Origin: Rhynchopus sp. YZ270_cl-10
Lineage: Eukaryota; Euglenozoa; Diplonemea; Diplonemida; Diplonemidae
Length of the DNA stretch: 64,000 nt
Assembly (NCBI GenBank): GCA_964035575.1
Contig: OZ037847.1
Coordinates: 1,200,001 to 1,264,000, forward strand
Direction of reading: 5' to 3'
The position numbers and the translations under genes are program-made. Position 1 is the stretch's first letter. Each line of letters starts with the position of its first letter. Of the stretch, positions 54,173-64,000 are shown piece by piece. The notes under the pieces were generated by a model. It made no database searches. It saw nothing but the letters and a program-made list of their open reading frames with translations, and was not told where the DNA came from.

Positions 54173-55366
54173 ATGTTGACCTCCATTGTCCTGCTTGCGC
54201 TTGCTGCGCCATGCACAGACCTGCGTCAGGAGTCGGGCAAGCGCTGGCATGATATTGACGGCAGCCGCTACAACTGCAAGTGGTACGCACGTGACAACAA
54301 CTGCATGCGCTACGGCAGTGACTACAGGAACGAGCACGTCGCGCTTGAGGCCTGCTGTGCCTGTGGTGGTGGCTCTGGTTCCGACACACTTCCGATCATG
54401 GCGAACACAACGAACACCACTGTGCCGTTGCCTCCGTTGCCGCCCACTCCGACAAACAGCACCGATGGCAACTGGACTGAGAACAACTCTACCGGTAACT
54501 GGACTGGAGACTACTGGACTGGCGACATCTGGACTGACAGCAACTCTACCGGAAACTTGACTGGTAACAACTCCACCGGAACGGGAAACTGGACCGGCGA
54601 CAACTGGACTGAGAACAACTCCACAGGAAACTGGACTGACAACAACTCTACCGGTAACTGGACTGGAGACAACTGGACTGGAAACTGGACTGACAACAAC
54701 TCCACTGGAGCTGGCAACTGGACTGGCGACAACTGGACAGGAAACTGGACTGGTGGTAACTCCACCGGAGCTGGCAACTGGACTGGAGACAACTGGACAG
54801 GAAACTGGACGGACAACAACTCCACCGGTAACTGGACTGGCGACAACTGGACTGGAAACTGGACTGACAACAACTCCACCGGAGCGGGCAACTGGACTGG
54901 AGACAACTGGACCGGCAACTGGACTGGTGGTAACTCCACCGGAGCTGGCAACTGGACTGGAGACAACTGGACAGGAAACTGGACGGACAACAACTCCACC
55001 GGAGCTGGCAACTGGACTGGAGACAACTGGACCGGCAACTGGACTGGTGGTAACTCCACCGGAGCTGGCAACTGGACTGGAGACAACTGGACAGGAAACT
55101 GGACGGACAACAACTCCACCGGTAACTGGACTGGCGACAACTGGACTGGAAACTGGACTGACAACAACTCCACCGGAGCGGGCAACTGGACTGGAGACAA
55201 CTGGACCGGCAACTGGACTGGTGGTAACTCCACCGGAGCTGGAAACTGGACCGGCAACAACTCTAGCGGAAACTGGACTGGAGACAACTCTACTGGAACC
55301 GGCAACTGGACTGGCGACAACTCCACCGCAGCTGGAAACTGGACCGGCGACAACTGGACCGTCTAG
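54173..55366 (+). CDS. sequon-repeat secreted glycoprotein, array copy 8
   Basis: 397 aa, apparently identical in protein to copies 4 and 5. Third in the second trimer (copies 6-8). Confidence 0.88.
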   Translation: MLTSIVLLALAAPCTDLRQESGKRWHDIDGSRYNCKWYARDNNCMRYGSDYRNEHVALEACCACGGGSGSDTLPIMANTTNTTVPLPPLPPTPTNSTDGNWTENNSTGNWTGDYWTGDIWTDSNSTGNLTGNNSTGTGNWTGDNWTENNSTGNWTDNNSTGNWTGDNWTGNWTDNNSTGAGNWTGDNWTGNWTGGNSTGAGNWTGDNWTGNWTDNNSTGNWTGDNWTGNWTDNNSTGAGNWTGDNWTGNWTGGNSTGAGNWTGDNWTGNWTDNNSTGAGNWTGDNWTGNWTGGNSTGAGNWTGDNWTGNWTDNNSTGNWTGDNWTGNWTDNNSTGAGNWTGDNWTGNWTGGNSTGAGNWTGNNSSGNWTGDNSTGTGNWTGDNSTAAGNWTGDNWTV

Positions 55367-56448
55367 AAGATATGAGTATAGAACCCTGGCTCTTCGACAC
55401 CACAGGAATGCCGAATATTTCTGGTGTTGGTCATTTTCTTTCCCCCCCCCTTTTTTTTTGACTTCAACATTCCATTCGCATATGTTCTCTTGCAGATGAA
55501 ACTGTTCATCAGTGCTCGCGAAGTATCGCAGATGGATGCGTTTTGGGAAGAAGGAATACAAGCAGACATAGTGCAACGTTCCCTGTGCATTATTCTGTTT
55601 CGTTATTCACGATCTTCGAAAGCGTTTCATATTTTGTTCTCCCTCTCAAAGACTTTTTATTAGAACCAAGGTCGGATCCCTTGTGTTCACCCGTCTCCCT
55701 CCCCTGCCTTTTGTGTTTTATTTTGATGGCATCTTTCATTGTTGGACGTTCTGTCTCATCGCACTTCTGACTGCCTCTGTGCGGAGATGACGTTCACGAT
55801 GCCTTTTTCTATTAGAATCGACATTGATCCCACTTTCTTATGTGAGGTGACTAAGCACACAGAGCGGCTTAGATACATCTTACGAACTCATCTTTTGATG
55901 TTTCCTTTCGCTTTTATTCATGATCCTTGACTTGTTTTTCTTTCTTTACATCAAGACCCCTTTGTGCTCTTCACGACCCTTGAGGGATGTGTGACCAGCT
56001 CCACTCATCTCTCGAGGATCTCAGGGATTCTGTTTTGACAATGTGGATACAGTATGAGAGAAAGACCCGTGCCTCTGCAGCAGGCCTTCTTCTTTGGAGA
56101 AGTTTCCTTTATACTGTGTCTGGCATTGTGCAAGAAGGAACCAAGCAAGCACAATAGGTCGTCGACTACCTTTTAACCAACCACTCACCCAATTGAATTG
56201 GTGGCATCGTTTCATCGTTTTCAACAATAAATGCCAATCTTCTCCCCAGCCCCTTCATTTTGGAGATAATGCATTATTACCCAATATCATCCAATACGCT
56301 CACAACCGCTTTTTCGTACGAGCAAGTCCTTAAGGTTCGCTGCTTTGTCCTGTTGAGGATTCAAGACTCCTGAAGAGGTAGATGTGGAGGTACACAACTG
56401 CACGTAACGTTCGTACTTCTTCACCTCACAGATAAAACACACACAATA

Positions 56449-57816
56449 ATGTTGACCTCCATTGTCCTGCTTGCGCTTGCTGCGCCATGCACAGACCTGC
56501 GTCAGGAGTCGGGCAAGCGCTGGCATGATATTGACGGCAGCCGCTACAACTGCAAGTGGTACGCACGTGACAACAACTGCATGCGCTACGGCAGTGACTA
56601 CAGGAACGAGCACGTCGCGCTTGAGGCCTGCTGTGCCTGTGGTGGTGGCTCTGGTTCCGACACACTTCCGATCATGGCGAACACAACGAACACCACTGTG
56701 CCGTTGCCTCCGTTGCCGCCCACTCCGACAAACAGCACCGATGGCAACTGGACTGAGAACAACTCTACCGGTAACTGGACTGGAGACTACTGGACTGGCG
56801 ACATCTGGACTGACAGCAACTCTACCGGAAACTTGACTGGTAACAACTCCACCGGAACGGGAAACTGGACCGGCGACAACTGGACTGAGAACAACTCCAC
56901 AGGAAACTGGACTGACAACAACTCTACCGGTAACTGGACTGGAGACAACTGGACTGGAAACTGGACTGACAACAACTCCACTGGAGCTGGCAACTGGACT
57001 GGCGACAACTGGACAGGAAACTGGACTGGTGGTAACTCCACCGGAGCTGGCAACTGGACTGGAGACAACTGGACAGGAAACTGGACGGACAACAACTCCA
57101 CCGGTAACTGGACTGGCGACAACTGGACTGGAAACTGGACTGACAACAACTCCACCGGAGCGGGCAACTGGACTGGAGACAACTGGACAGGAAACTGGAC
57201 TGGTGGTAACTCCACCGGAGCTGGCAACTGGACTGGAGACAACTGGACAGGAAACTGGACGGACAACAACTCCACCGGTAACTGGACTGGCGACAACTGG
57301 ACTGGAAACTGGACTGACAACAACTCCACCGGAGCGGGCAACTGGACTGGAGACAACTGGACCGGCAACTGGACTGGTGGTAACTCCACCGGAGCTGGCA
57401 ACTGGACTGGAGACAACTGGACAGGAAACTGGACGGACAACAACTCCACCGGAGCTGGCAACTGGACTGGAGACAACTGGACCGGCAACTGGACTGGTGG
57501 TAACTCCACCGGAGCTGGCAACTGGACTGGAGACAACTGGACAGGAAACTGGACGGACAACAACTCCACCGGTAACTGGACTGGCGACAACTGGACTGGA
57601 AACTGGACTGACAACAACTCCACCGGAGCGGGCAACTGGACTGGAGACAACTGGACCGGCAACTGGACTGGTGGTAACTCCACCGGAGCTGGAAACTGGA
57701 CCGGCAACAACTCTAGCGGAAACTGGACTGGAGACAACTCTACTGGAACCGGCAACTGGACTGGCGACAACTCCACCGCAGCTGGAAACTGGACCGGCGA
57801 CAACTGGACCGTCTAG
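56449..57816 (+). CDS. sequon-repeat secreted glycoprotein, array copy 9 (long form)
   Basis: 455 aa, apparently identical in protein to copies 3 and 6. It starts the third trimer, 6997 bp after copy 6. The 5-nt difference from 7002 is the deletion in copy 7. Confidence 0.88.
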   Translation: MLTSIVLLALAAPCTDLRQESGKRWHDIDGSRYNCKWYARDNNCMRYGSDYRNEHVALEACCACGGGSGSDTLPIMANTTNTTVPLPPLPPTPTNSTDGNWTENNSTGNWTGDYWTGDIWTDSNSTGNLTGNNSTGTGNWTGDNWTENNSTGNWTDNNSTGNWTGDNWTGNWTDNNSTGAGNWTGDNWTGNWTGGNSTGAGNWTGDNWTGNWTDNNSTGNWTGDNWTGNWTDNNSTGAGNWTGDNWTGNWTGGNSTGAGNWTGDNWTGNWTDNNSTGNWTGDNWTGNWTDNNSTGAGNWTGDNWTGNWTGGNSTGAGNWTGDNWTGNWTDNNSTGAGNWTGDNWTGNWTGGNSTGAGNWTGDNWTGNWTDNNSTGNWTGDNWTGNWTDNNSTGAGNWTGDNWTGNWTGGNSTGAGNWTGNNSSGNWTGDNSTGTGNWTGDNSTAAGNWTGDNWTV

Positions 57817-58898
57817 AAGATATGAGTATAGAACCCTGGCTCTTCGACACCACAGGAATGCCGAATATTTCTGGTGTTGGTCATTTTCTTTCCCCCCCCC
57901 TTTTTTTTTGACTTCAACATTCCATTCGCATATGTTCTCTTGCAGATGAAACTGTTCATCAGTGCTCGCGAAGTATCGCAGATGGATGCGTTTTGGGAAG
58001 AAGGAATACAAGCAGACATAGTGCAACGTTCCCTGTGCATTATTCTGTTTCGTTATTCACGATCTTCGAAAGCGTTTCATATTTTGTTCTCCCTCTCAAA
58101 GACTTTTTATTAGAACCAAGGTCGGATCCCTTGTGTTCACCCGTCTCCCTCCCCTGCCTTTTGTGTTTTATTTTGATGGCATCTTTCATTGTTGGACGTT
58201 CTGTCTCATCGCACTTCTGACTGCCTCTGTGCGGAGATGACGTTCACGATGCCTTTTTCTATTAGAATCGACATTGATCCCACTTTCTTATGTGAGGTGA
58301 CTAAGCACACAGAGCGGCTTAGATACATCTTACGAACTCATCTTTTGATGTTTCCTTTCGCTTTTATTCATGATCCTTGACTTGTTTTTCTTTCTTTACA
58401 TCAAGACCCCTTTGTGCTCTTCACGACCCTTGAGGGATGTGTGACCAGCTCCACTCATCTCTCGAGGATCTCAGGGATTCTGTTTTGACAATGTGGATAC
58501 AGTATGAGAGAAAGACCCGTGCCTCTGCAGCAGGCCTTCTTCTTTGGAGAAGTTTCCTTTATACTGTGTCTGGCATTGTGCAAGAAGGAACCAAGCAAGC
58601 ACAATAGGTCGTCGACTACCTTTTAACCAACCACTCACCCAATTGAATTGGTGGCATCGTTTCATCGTTTTCAACAATAAATGCCAATCTTCTCCCCAGC
58701 CCCTTCATTTTGGAGATAATGCATTATTACCCAATATCATCCAATACGCTCACAACCGCTTTTTCGTACGAGCAAGTCCTTAAGGTTCGCTGCTTTGTCC
58801 TGTTGAGGATTCAAGACTCCTGAAGAGGTAGATGTGGAGGTACACAACTGCACGTAACGTTCGTACTTCTTCACCTCACAGATAAAACACACACAATA

Positions 58899-60092
58899 AT
58901 GTTGACCTCCATTGTCCTGCTTGCGCTTGCTGCGCCATGCACAGACCTGCGTCAGGAGTCGGGCAAGCGCTGGCATGATATTGACGGCAGCCGCTACAAC
59001 TGCAAGTGGTACGCACGTGACAACAACTGCATGCGCTACGGCAGTGACTACAGGAACGAGCACGTCGCGCTTGAGGCCTGCTGTGCCTGTGGTGGTGGCT
59101 CTGGTTCCGACACACTTCCGATCATGGCGAACACAACGAACACCACTGTGCCGTTGCCTCCGTTGCCGCCCACTCCGACAAACAGCACCGATGGCAACTG
59201 GACTGAGAACAACTCTACCGGTAACTGGACTGGAGACTACTGGACTGGCGACATCTGGACTGACAGCAACTCTACCGGAAACTTGACTGGTAACAACTCC
59301 ACCGGAACGGGAAACTGGACCGGCGACAACTGGACTGAGAACAACTCCACAGGAAACTGGACGGACAACAACTCCACCGGTAACTGGACTGGCGACAACT
59401 GGACTGGAAACTGGACTGACAACAACTCCACCGGAGCGGGCAACTGGACTGGAGACAACTGGACAGGAAACTGGACTGGTGGTAACTCCACCGGAGCTGG
59501 CAACTGGACTGGAGACAACTGGACAGGAAACTGGACGGACAACAACTCCACCGGTAACTGGACTGGCGACAACTGGACTGGAAACTGGACTGACAACAAC
59601 TCCACCGGAGCGGGCAACTGGACTGGAGACAACTGGACCGGCAACTGGACTGGTGGTAACTCCACCGGAGCTGGCAACTGGACTGGAGACAACTGGACAG
59701 GAAACTGGACGGACAACAACTCCACCGGAGCTGGCAACTGGACTGGAGACAACTGGACCGGCAACTGGACTGGTGGTAACTCCACCGGAGCTGGCAACTG
59801 GACTGGAGACAACTGGACAGGAAACTGGACGGACAACAACTCCACCGGTAACTGGACTGGCGACAACTGGACTGGAAACTGGACTGACAACAACTCCACC
59901 GGAGCGGGCAACTGGACTGGAGACAACTGGACCGGCAACTGGACTGGTGGTAACTCCACCGGAGCTGGAAACTGGACCGGCAACAACTCTAGCGGAAACT
60001 GGACTGGAGACAACTCTACTGGAACCGGCAACTGGACTGGCGACAACTCCACCGCAGCTGGAAACTGGACCGGCGACAACTGGACCGTCTAG
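58899..60092 (+). CDS. sequon-repeat secreted glycoprotein, array copy 10 (different contraction)
   Basis: 397 aa with the same protein as copies 4, 5, 8 and 11, but a different DNA mosaic. After the early aactccacaggaaactgg it reads acggacaacaactccaccgg, the start of the second 58-residue block in the long form, where the other copies read actgacaacaactctaccgg. It has therefore lost the first block rather than the second. The protein is unchanged because the differences between blocks are synonymous. Confidence 0.88.
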   Translation: MLTSIVLLALAAPCTDLRQESGKRWHDIDGSRYNCKWYARDNNCMRYGSDYRNEHVALEACCACGGGSGSDTLPIMANTTNTTVPLPPLPPTPTNSTDGNWTENNSTGNWTGDYWTGDIWTDSNSTGNLTGNNSTGTGNWTGDNWTENNSTGNWTDNNSTGNWTGDNWTGNWTDNNSTGAGNWTGDNWTGNWTGGNSTGAGNWTGDNWTGNWTDNNSTGNWTGDNWTGNWTDNNSTGAGNWTGDNWTGNWTGGNSTGAGNWTGDNWTGNWTDNNSTGAGNWTGDNWTGNWTGGNSTGAGNWTGDNWTGNWTDNNSTGNWTGDNWTGNWTDNNSTGAGNWTGDNWTGNWTGGNSTGAGNWTGNNSSGNWTGDNSTGTGNWTGDNSTAAGNWTGDNWTV

Positions 60093-61174
60093 AAGATATG
60101 AGTATAGAACCCTGGCTCTTCGACACCACAGGAATGCCGAATATTTCTGGTGTTGGTCATTTTCTTTCCCCCCCCCTTTTTTTTTGACTTCAACATTCCA
60201 TTCGCATATGTTCTCTTGCAGATGAAACTGTTCATCAGTGCTCGCGAAGTATCGCAGATGGATGCGTTTTGGGAAGAAGGAATACAAGCAGACATAGTGC
60301 AACGTTCCCTGTGCATTATTCTGTTTCGTTATTCACGATCTTCGAAAGCGTTTCATATTTTGTTCTCCCTCTCAAAGACTTTTTATTAGAACCAAGGTCG
60401 GATCCCTTGTGTTCACCCGTCTCCCTCCCCTGCCTTTTGTGTTTTATTTTGATGGCATCTTTCATTGTTGGACGTTCTGTCTCATCGCACTTCTGACTGC
60501 CTCTGTGCGGAGATGACGTTCACGATGCCTTTTTCTATTAGAATCGACATTGATCCCACTTTCTTATGTGAGGTGACTAAGCACACAGAGCGGCTTAGAT
60601 ACATCTTACGAACTCATCTTTTGATGTTTCCTTTCGCTTTTATTCATGATCCTTGACTTGTTTTTCTTTCTTTACATCAAGACCCCTTTGTGCTCTTCAC
60701 GACCCTTGAGGGATGTGTGACCAGCTCCACTCATCTCTCGAGGATCTCAGGGATTCTGTTTTGACAATGTGGATACAGTATGAGAGAAAGACCCGTGCCT
60801 CTGCAGCAGGCCTTCTTCTTTGGAGAAGTTTCCTTTATACTGTGTCTGGCATTGTGCAAGAAGGAACCAAGCAAGCACAATAGGTCGTCGACTACCTTTT
60901 AACCAACCACTCACCCAATTGAATTGGTGGCATCGTTTCATCGTTTTCAACAATAAATGCCAATCTTCTCCCCAGCCCCTTCATTTTGGAGATAATGCAT
61001 TATTACCCAATATCATCCAATACGCTCACAACCGCTTTTTCGTACGAGCAAGTCCTTAAGGTTCGCTGCTTTGTCCTGTTGAGGATTCAAGACTCCTGAA
61101 GAGGTAGATGTGGAGGTACACAACTGCACGTAACGTTCGTACTTCTTCACCTCACAGATAAAACACACACAATA

Positions 61175-62368
61175 ATGTTGACCTCCATTGTCCTGCTTGC
61201 GCTTGCTGCGCCATGCACAGACCTGCGTCAGGAGTCGGGCAAGCGCTGGCATGATATTGACGGCAGCCGCTACAACTGCAAGTGGTACGCACGTGACAAC
61301 AACTGCATGCGCTACGGCAGTGACTACAGGAACGAGCACGTCGCGCTTGAGGCCTGCTGTGCCTGTGGTGGTGGCTCTGGTTCCGACACACTTCCGATCA
61401 TGGCGAACACAACGAACACCACTGTGCCGTTGCCTCCGTTGCCGCCCACTCCGACAAACAGCACCGATGGCAACTGGACTGAGAACAACTCTACCGGTAA
61501 CTGGACTGGAGACTACTGGACTGGCGACATCTGGACTGACAGCAACTCTACCGGAAACTTGACTGGTAACAACTCCACCGGAACGGGAAACTGGACCGGC
61601 GACAACTGGACTGAGAACAACTCCACAGGAAACTGGACTGACAACAACTCTACCGGTAACTGGACTGGAGACAACTGGACTGGAAACTGGACTGACAACA
61701 ACTCCACTGGAGCTGGCAACTGGACTGGCGACAACTGGACAGGAAACTGGACTGGTGGTAACTCCACCGGAGCTGGCAACTGGACTGGAGACAACTGGAC
61801 AGGAAACTGGACGGACAACAACTCCACCGGTAACTGGACTGGCGACAACTGGACTGGAAACTGGACTGACAACAACTCCACCGGAGCGGGCAACTGGACT
61901 GGAGACAACTGGACCGGCAACTGGACTGGTGGTAACTCCACCGGAGCTGGCAACTGGACTGGAGACAACTGGACAGGAAACTGGACGGACAACAACTCCA
62001 CCGGAGCTGGCAACTGGACTGGAGACAACTGGACCGGCAACTGGACTGGTGGTAACTCCACCGGAGCTGGCAACTGGACTGGAGACAACTGGACAGGAAA
62101 CTGGACGGACAACAACTCCACCGGTAACTGGACTGGCGACAACTGGACTGGAAACTGGACTGACAACAACTCCACCGGAGCGGGCAACTGGACTGGAGAC
62201 AACTGGACCGGCAACTGGACTGGTGGTAACTCCACCGGAGCTGGAAACTGGACCGGCAACAACTCTAGCGGAAACTGGACTGGAGACAACTCTACTGGAA
62301 CCGGCAACTGGACTGGCGACAACTCCACCGCAGCTGGAAACTGGACCGGCGACAACTGGACCGTCTAG
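61175..62368 (+). CDS. sequon-repeat secreted glycoprotein, array copy 11 (last)
   Basis: 397 aa, apparently identical in protein to copies 4, 5 and 8. It closes the third trimer. Its downstream spacer is the only one that diverges (from about 63145), marking the right border of the array. Confidence 0.88.
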   Translation: MLTSIVLLALAAPCTDLRQESGKRWHDIDGSRYNCKWYARDNNCMRYGSDYRNEHVALEACCACGGGSGSDTLPIMANTTNTTVPLPPLPPTPTNSTDGNWTENNSTGNWTGDYWTGDIWTDSNSTGNLTGNNSTGTGNWTGDNWTENNSTGNWTDNNSTGNWTGDNWTGNWTDNNSTGAGNWTGDNWTGNWTGGNSTGAGNWTGDNWTGNWTDNNSTGNWTGDNWTGNWTDNNSTGAGNWTGDNWTGNWTGGNSTGAGNWTGDNWTGNWTDNNSTGAGNWTGDNWTGNWTGGNSTGAGNWTGDNWTGNWTDNNSTGNWTGDNWTGNWTDNNSTGAGNWTGDNWTGNWTGGNSTGAGNWTGNNSSGNWTGDNSTGTGNWTGDNSTAAGNWTGDNWTV

Positions 62369-63365
62369 AAGATATGAGTATAGAACCCTGGCTCTTCGAC
62401 ACCACAGGAATGCCGAATATTTCTGGTGTTGGTCATTTTCTTTCCCCCCCCCTTTTTTTTTGACTTCAACATTCCATTCGCATATGTTCTCTTGCAGATG
62501 AAACTGTTCATCAGTGCTCGCGAAGTATCGCAGATGGATGCGTTTTGGGAAGAAGGAATACAAGCAGACATAGTGCAACGTTCCCTGTGCATTATTCTGT
62601 TTCGTTATTCACGATCTTCGAAAGCGTTTCATATTTTGTTCTCCCTCTCAAAGACTTTTTATTAGAACCAAGGTCGGATCCCTTGTGTTCACCCGTCTCC
62701 CTCCCCTGCCTTTTGTGTTTTATTTTGATGGCATCTTTCATTGTTGGACGTTCTGTCTCATCGCACTTCTGACTGCCTCTGTGCGGAGATGACGTTCACG
62801 ATGCCTTTTTCTATTAGAATCGACATTGATCCCACTTTCTTATGTGAGGTGACTAAGCACACAGAGCGGCTTAGATACATCTTACGAACTCATCTTTTGA
62901 TGTTTCCTTTCGCTTTTATTCATGATCCTTGACTTGTTTTTCTTTCTTTACATCAAGACCCCTTTGTGCTCTTCACGACCCTTGAGGGATGTGTGACCAG
63001 CTCCACTCATCTCTCGAGGATCTCAGGGATTCTGTTTTGACAATGTGGATACAGTATGAGAGAAAGACCCGTGCCTCTGCAGCAGGCCTTCTTCTTTGGA
63101 GAAGTTTCCTTTATACTGTGTCTGGCATTGTGCAAGAAGGAACCAAACAAGCACAATAGGTCTTCGACTACCTTTTAACCACTCACCCAATTGAATTGGT
63201 GGCATCGTTTCATCGTTTTCAACAGTAAATGTCAATCTTCTCCGCCCTTTCCTTTTTGGAGACATTGCATTCCCACCCACCGAACTCTCAAATTTACGAC
63301 ACATCAACTGAACCGGAAGACTGGAGGACCGAATTTTTCGGCATCTTTTTTCTGCTCCAACAGAC

Positions 63366-63428
63366 CGCACGACGGTGAAGTAAATACCTTGACGTGGTTT
63401 TACTTCACCGTTGGCTTACCGTCGTGCG
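63366..63428. repeat. inverted repeat at the right edge of the array
   Basis: The left arm cgcacgacggtgaagtaaa (63366-63384) pairs with tttacttcaccg (63399-63410) plus ccgtcgtgcg (63419-63428). The right arm is interrupted by about 8 nt (ttggctta). It forms a strong hairpin just past the array's last homologous base. It may be an element remnant or a 3' processing or termination structure. Confidence 0.55.
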
Positions 63429-63546
63429 AAGAATAGTATCTTTCCCCCCTTCCCCCTTCTCTCCGACCCTCTTCTATTGCACTCACGTACAGACACGCAT
63501 CACCGTTTTTCTCTCTTTCTTTCCTTCCGTTTCTTTCACTACATGA

Positions 63547-64000
63547 ATGTCGAATAGCTTGTATGACGACTGCGAAGCACTTCCTTCGTATATAAAAGAG
63601 ACAAAAAAGCCGTATGGCGCTGATGCACCTGACTTTGCAGGGTGTAGCGAGGACTGCATCACTGCGTGGGCGAAGGAGACCCGGGTGGATGCTGGCATGG
63701 GACGCGCTGTGATTGACAACTATATGAGCCCTTACATGCGACGGTCGCCGTCACCCTCTTCTTCTTCTTCACGGTTGTCGGGAGTGGTGTCGGAGGAGAC
63801 TACGGTAACTACGATTGCTGCGGAAACGGATGTTTCTGGGACACCTTCTCCTCCTGGGTCACCAGCGAAGGATGTTAAAGCGGATTGGTCTGCCCGCCCA
63901 CCGCCGCACAAATCTTCCCCCATTGTCATCCCCGATGGATACAAAACATCGACCACAACAATCGTCTCCTCCTCCTCCGCCTCCGCGTCGTCGCTCCCCA
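63547..64000 (+). CDS. Ser/Pro-rich hypothetical protein, 5' part only
   Basis: An open frame of 151 codons from ATG 63547 to the window edge with no stop. The ATG follows a pyrimidine-rich leader like those of the other genes here. It begins MSNSLYDDCEALPSYIKETK. A compact N-terminal part with cysteines (CEAL, AGCSEDCITAW) is followed by low-complexity Ser, Pro and Thr stretches (RRSPSPSSSSS, SGTPSPPGSP). No domain recognised. It has no signal peptide and is not similar to the array genes. Its 3' end and any introns lie outside the window. Confidence 0.7.
   Translation, partial: MSNSLYDDCEALPSYIKETKKPYGADAPDFAGCSEDCITAWAKETRVDAGMGRAVIDNYMSPYMRRSPSPSSSSSRLSGVVSEETTVTTIAAETDVSGTPSPPGSPAKDVKADWSARPPPHKSSPIVIPDGYKTSTTTIVSSSSASASSLP

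Larger units (their letters stand above)
37879..63270 (+). repeat. tandem gene array, 11 units, trimeric higher-order period
   Basis: Eleven head-to-tail units, each a coding part plus a 1082-nt spacer. Start codons lie at 37909, 40239, 42450, 44900, 47176, 49452, 51902, 54173, 56449, 58899 and 61175. From the third unit, full-scale lengths (restoring the 5-nt deletion in unit 7) run 1368, 1194, 1194 nt three times over, so the higher-order period is 7002 and then 6997 bp. Homology begins at ttcacctcacag (about 37879). The last spacer diverges from about 63145 and fades by about 63270. The spacers look identical by eye. Array size and order depend on the assembly being right. Confidence 0.92.

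Noticed and set aside
38489-62501. Second + frame in each array unit rich in TTGLETGLTTTPPE
   Set aside because: Same cause as above; no signal peptide or domain, and it overlaps the better frame throughout.
37756-62578. Long minus-strand open frames (450-580 codons, rich in SPVVSSPV) across each array unit
   Set aside because: They mirror the NWTG repeat. With modules divisible by three and no stops, several frames stay open by chance. The + frame has the signal peptide and cysteine module.
1-64000. tRNA, rRNA or CRISPR features
   Set aside because: No cloverleaf with proper A and B boxes, no rRNA-like sequence, and no spacer-repeat pattern seen by eye.

Overview
The window is nuclear DNA of a microbial eukaryote. 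The evidence is spliced genes with very uniform GTATG donors and YAG acceptors, introns as short as 48-58 nt, eukaryote-only protein families (a CaMKK-type kinase, a dual-specificity phosphatase, a DEAH-box helicase, an MROH1-like HEAT protein, a RanBP2 zinc finger), and long intergenic stretches full of A/T and C homopolymers. TAA, TAG and TGA all end genes, so the code looks standard. I cannot name the lineage. A secreted Cys-rich module ending CCACGGG, of a kind I associate with diverse protists, fits a protist.

Layout. 1-9184: no convincing gene. It holds dispersed short repeats and several non-autonomous DNA transposons, including a 905-bp element with 32-bp terminal inverted repeats and a 6-bp target duplication. 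9185-13162: a six-exon gene that fuses a CaMKK-like kinase, a leucine-rich-repeat block and a dual-specificity phosphatase in one predicted 1050-residue protein. 13163-19018: gene-free, with TA-flanked mini-elements, a TIR element enclosing protein-like sequence, a perfect four-copy 263-bp satellite, and a hAT-like element containing a 10-bp minisatellite just before the next gene. 19019-22660: an intronless DEAH-box helicase. 23540-25516: an acidic coiled-coil protein. 26013-27951: an NPF-motif/RanBP2-finger protein with a six-codon first exon. 28823-29524: a small secreted protein. 29887-35723: an MROH1-like giant HEAT-repeat protein.

37909-62368: eleven tandem near-identical genes, each followed by an invariant 1082-nt spacer. 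They encode a secreted protein made of a six-cysteine domain and a long tail of N-glycosylation sequons (NWT/NST). The array has a trimeric higher-order period of about 7.0 kb. Gene lengths differ only by whole internal repeat modules (54, 60 or 174 nt). Two copies share a 5-nt deletion in the signal-peptide region. 63547-64000: the start of another gene that runs off the edge.

All genes I can support are on the + strand. They do not form an obvious pathway. The two most notable items are the kinase-LRR-phosphatase fusion and the sequon-repeat glycoprotein array.
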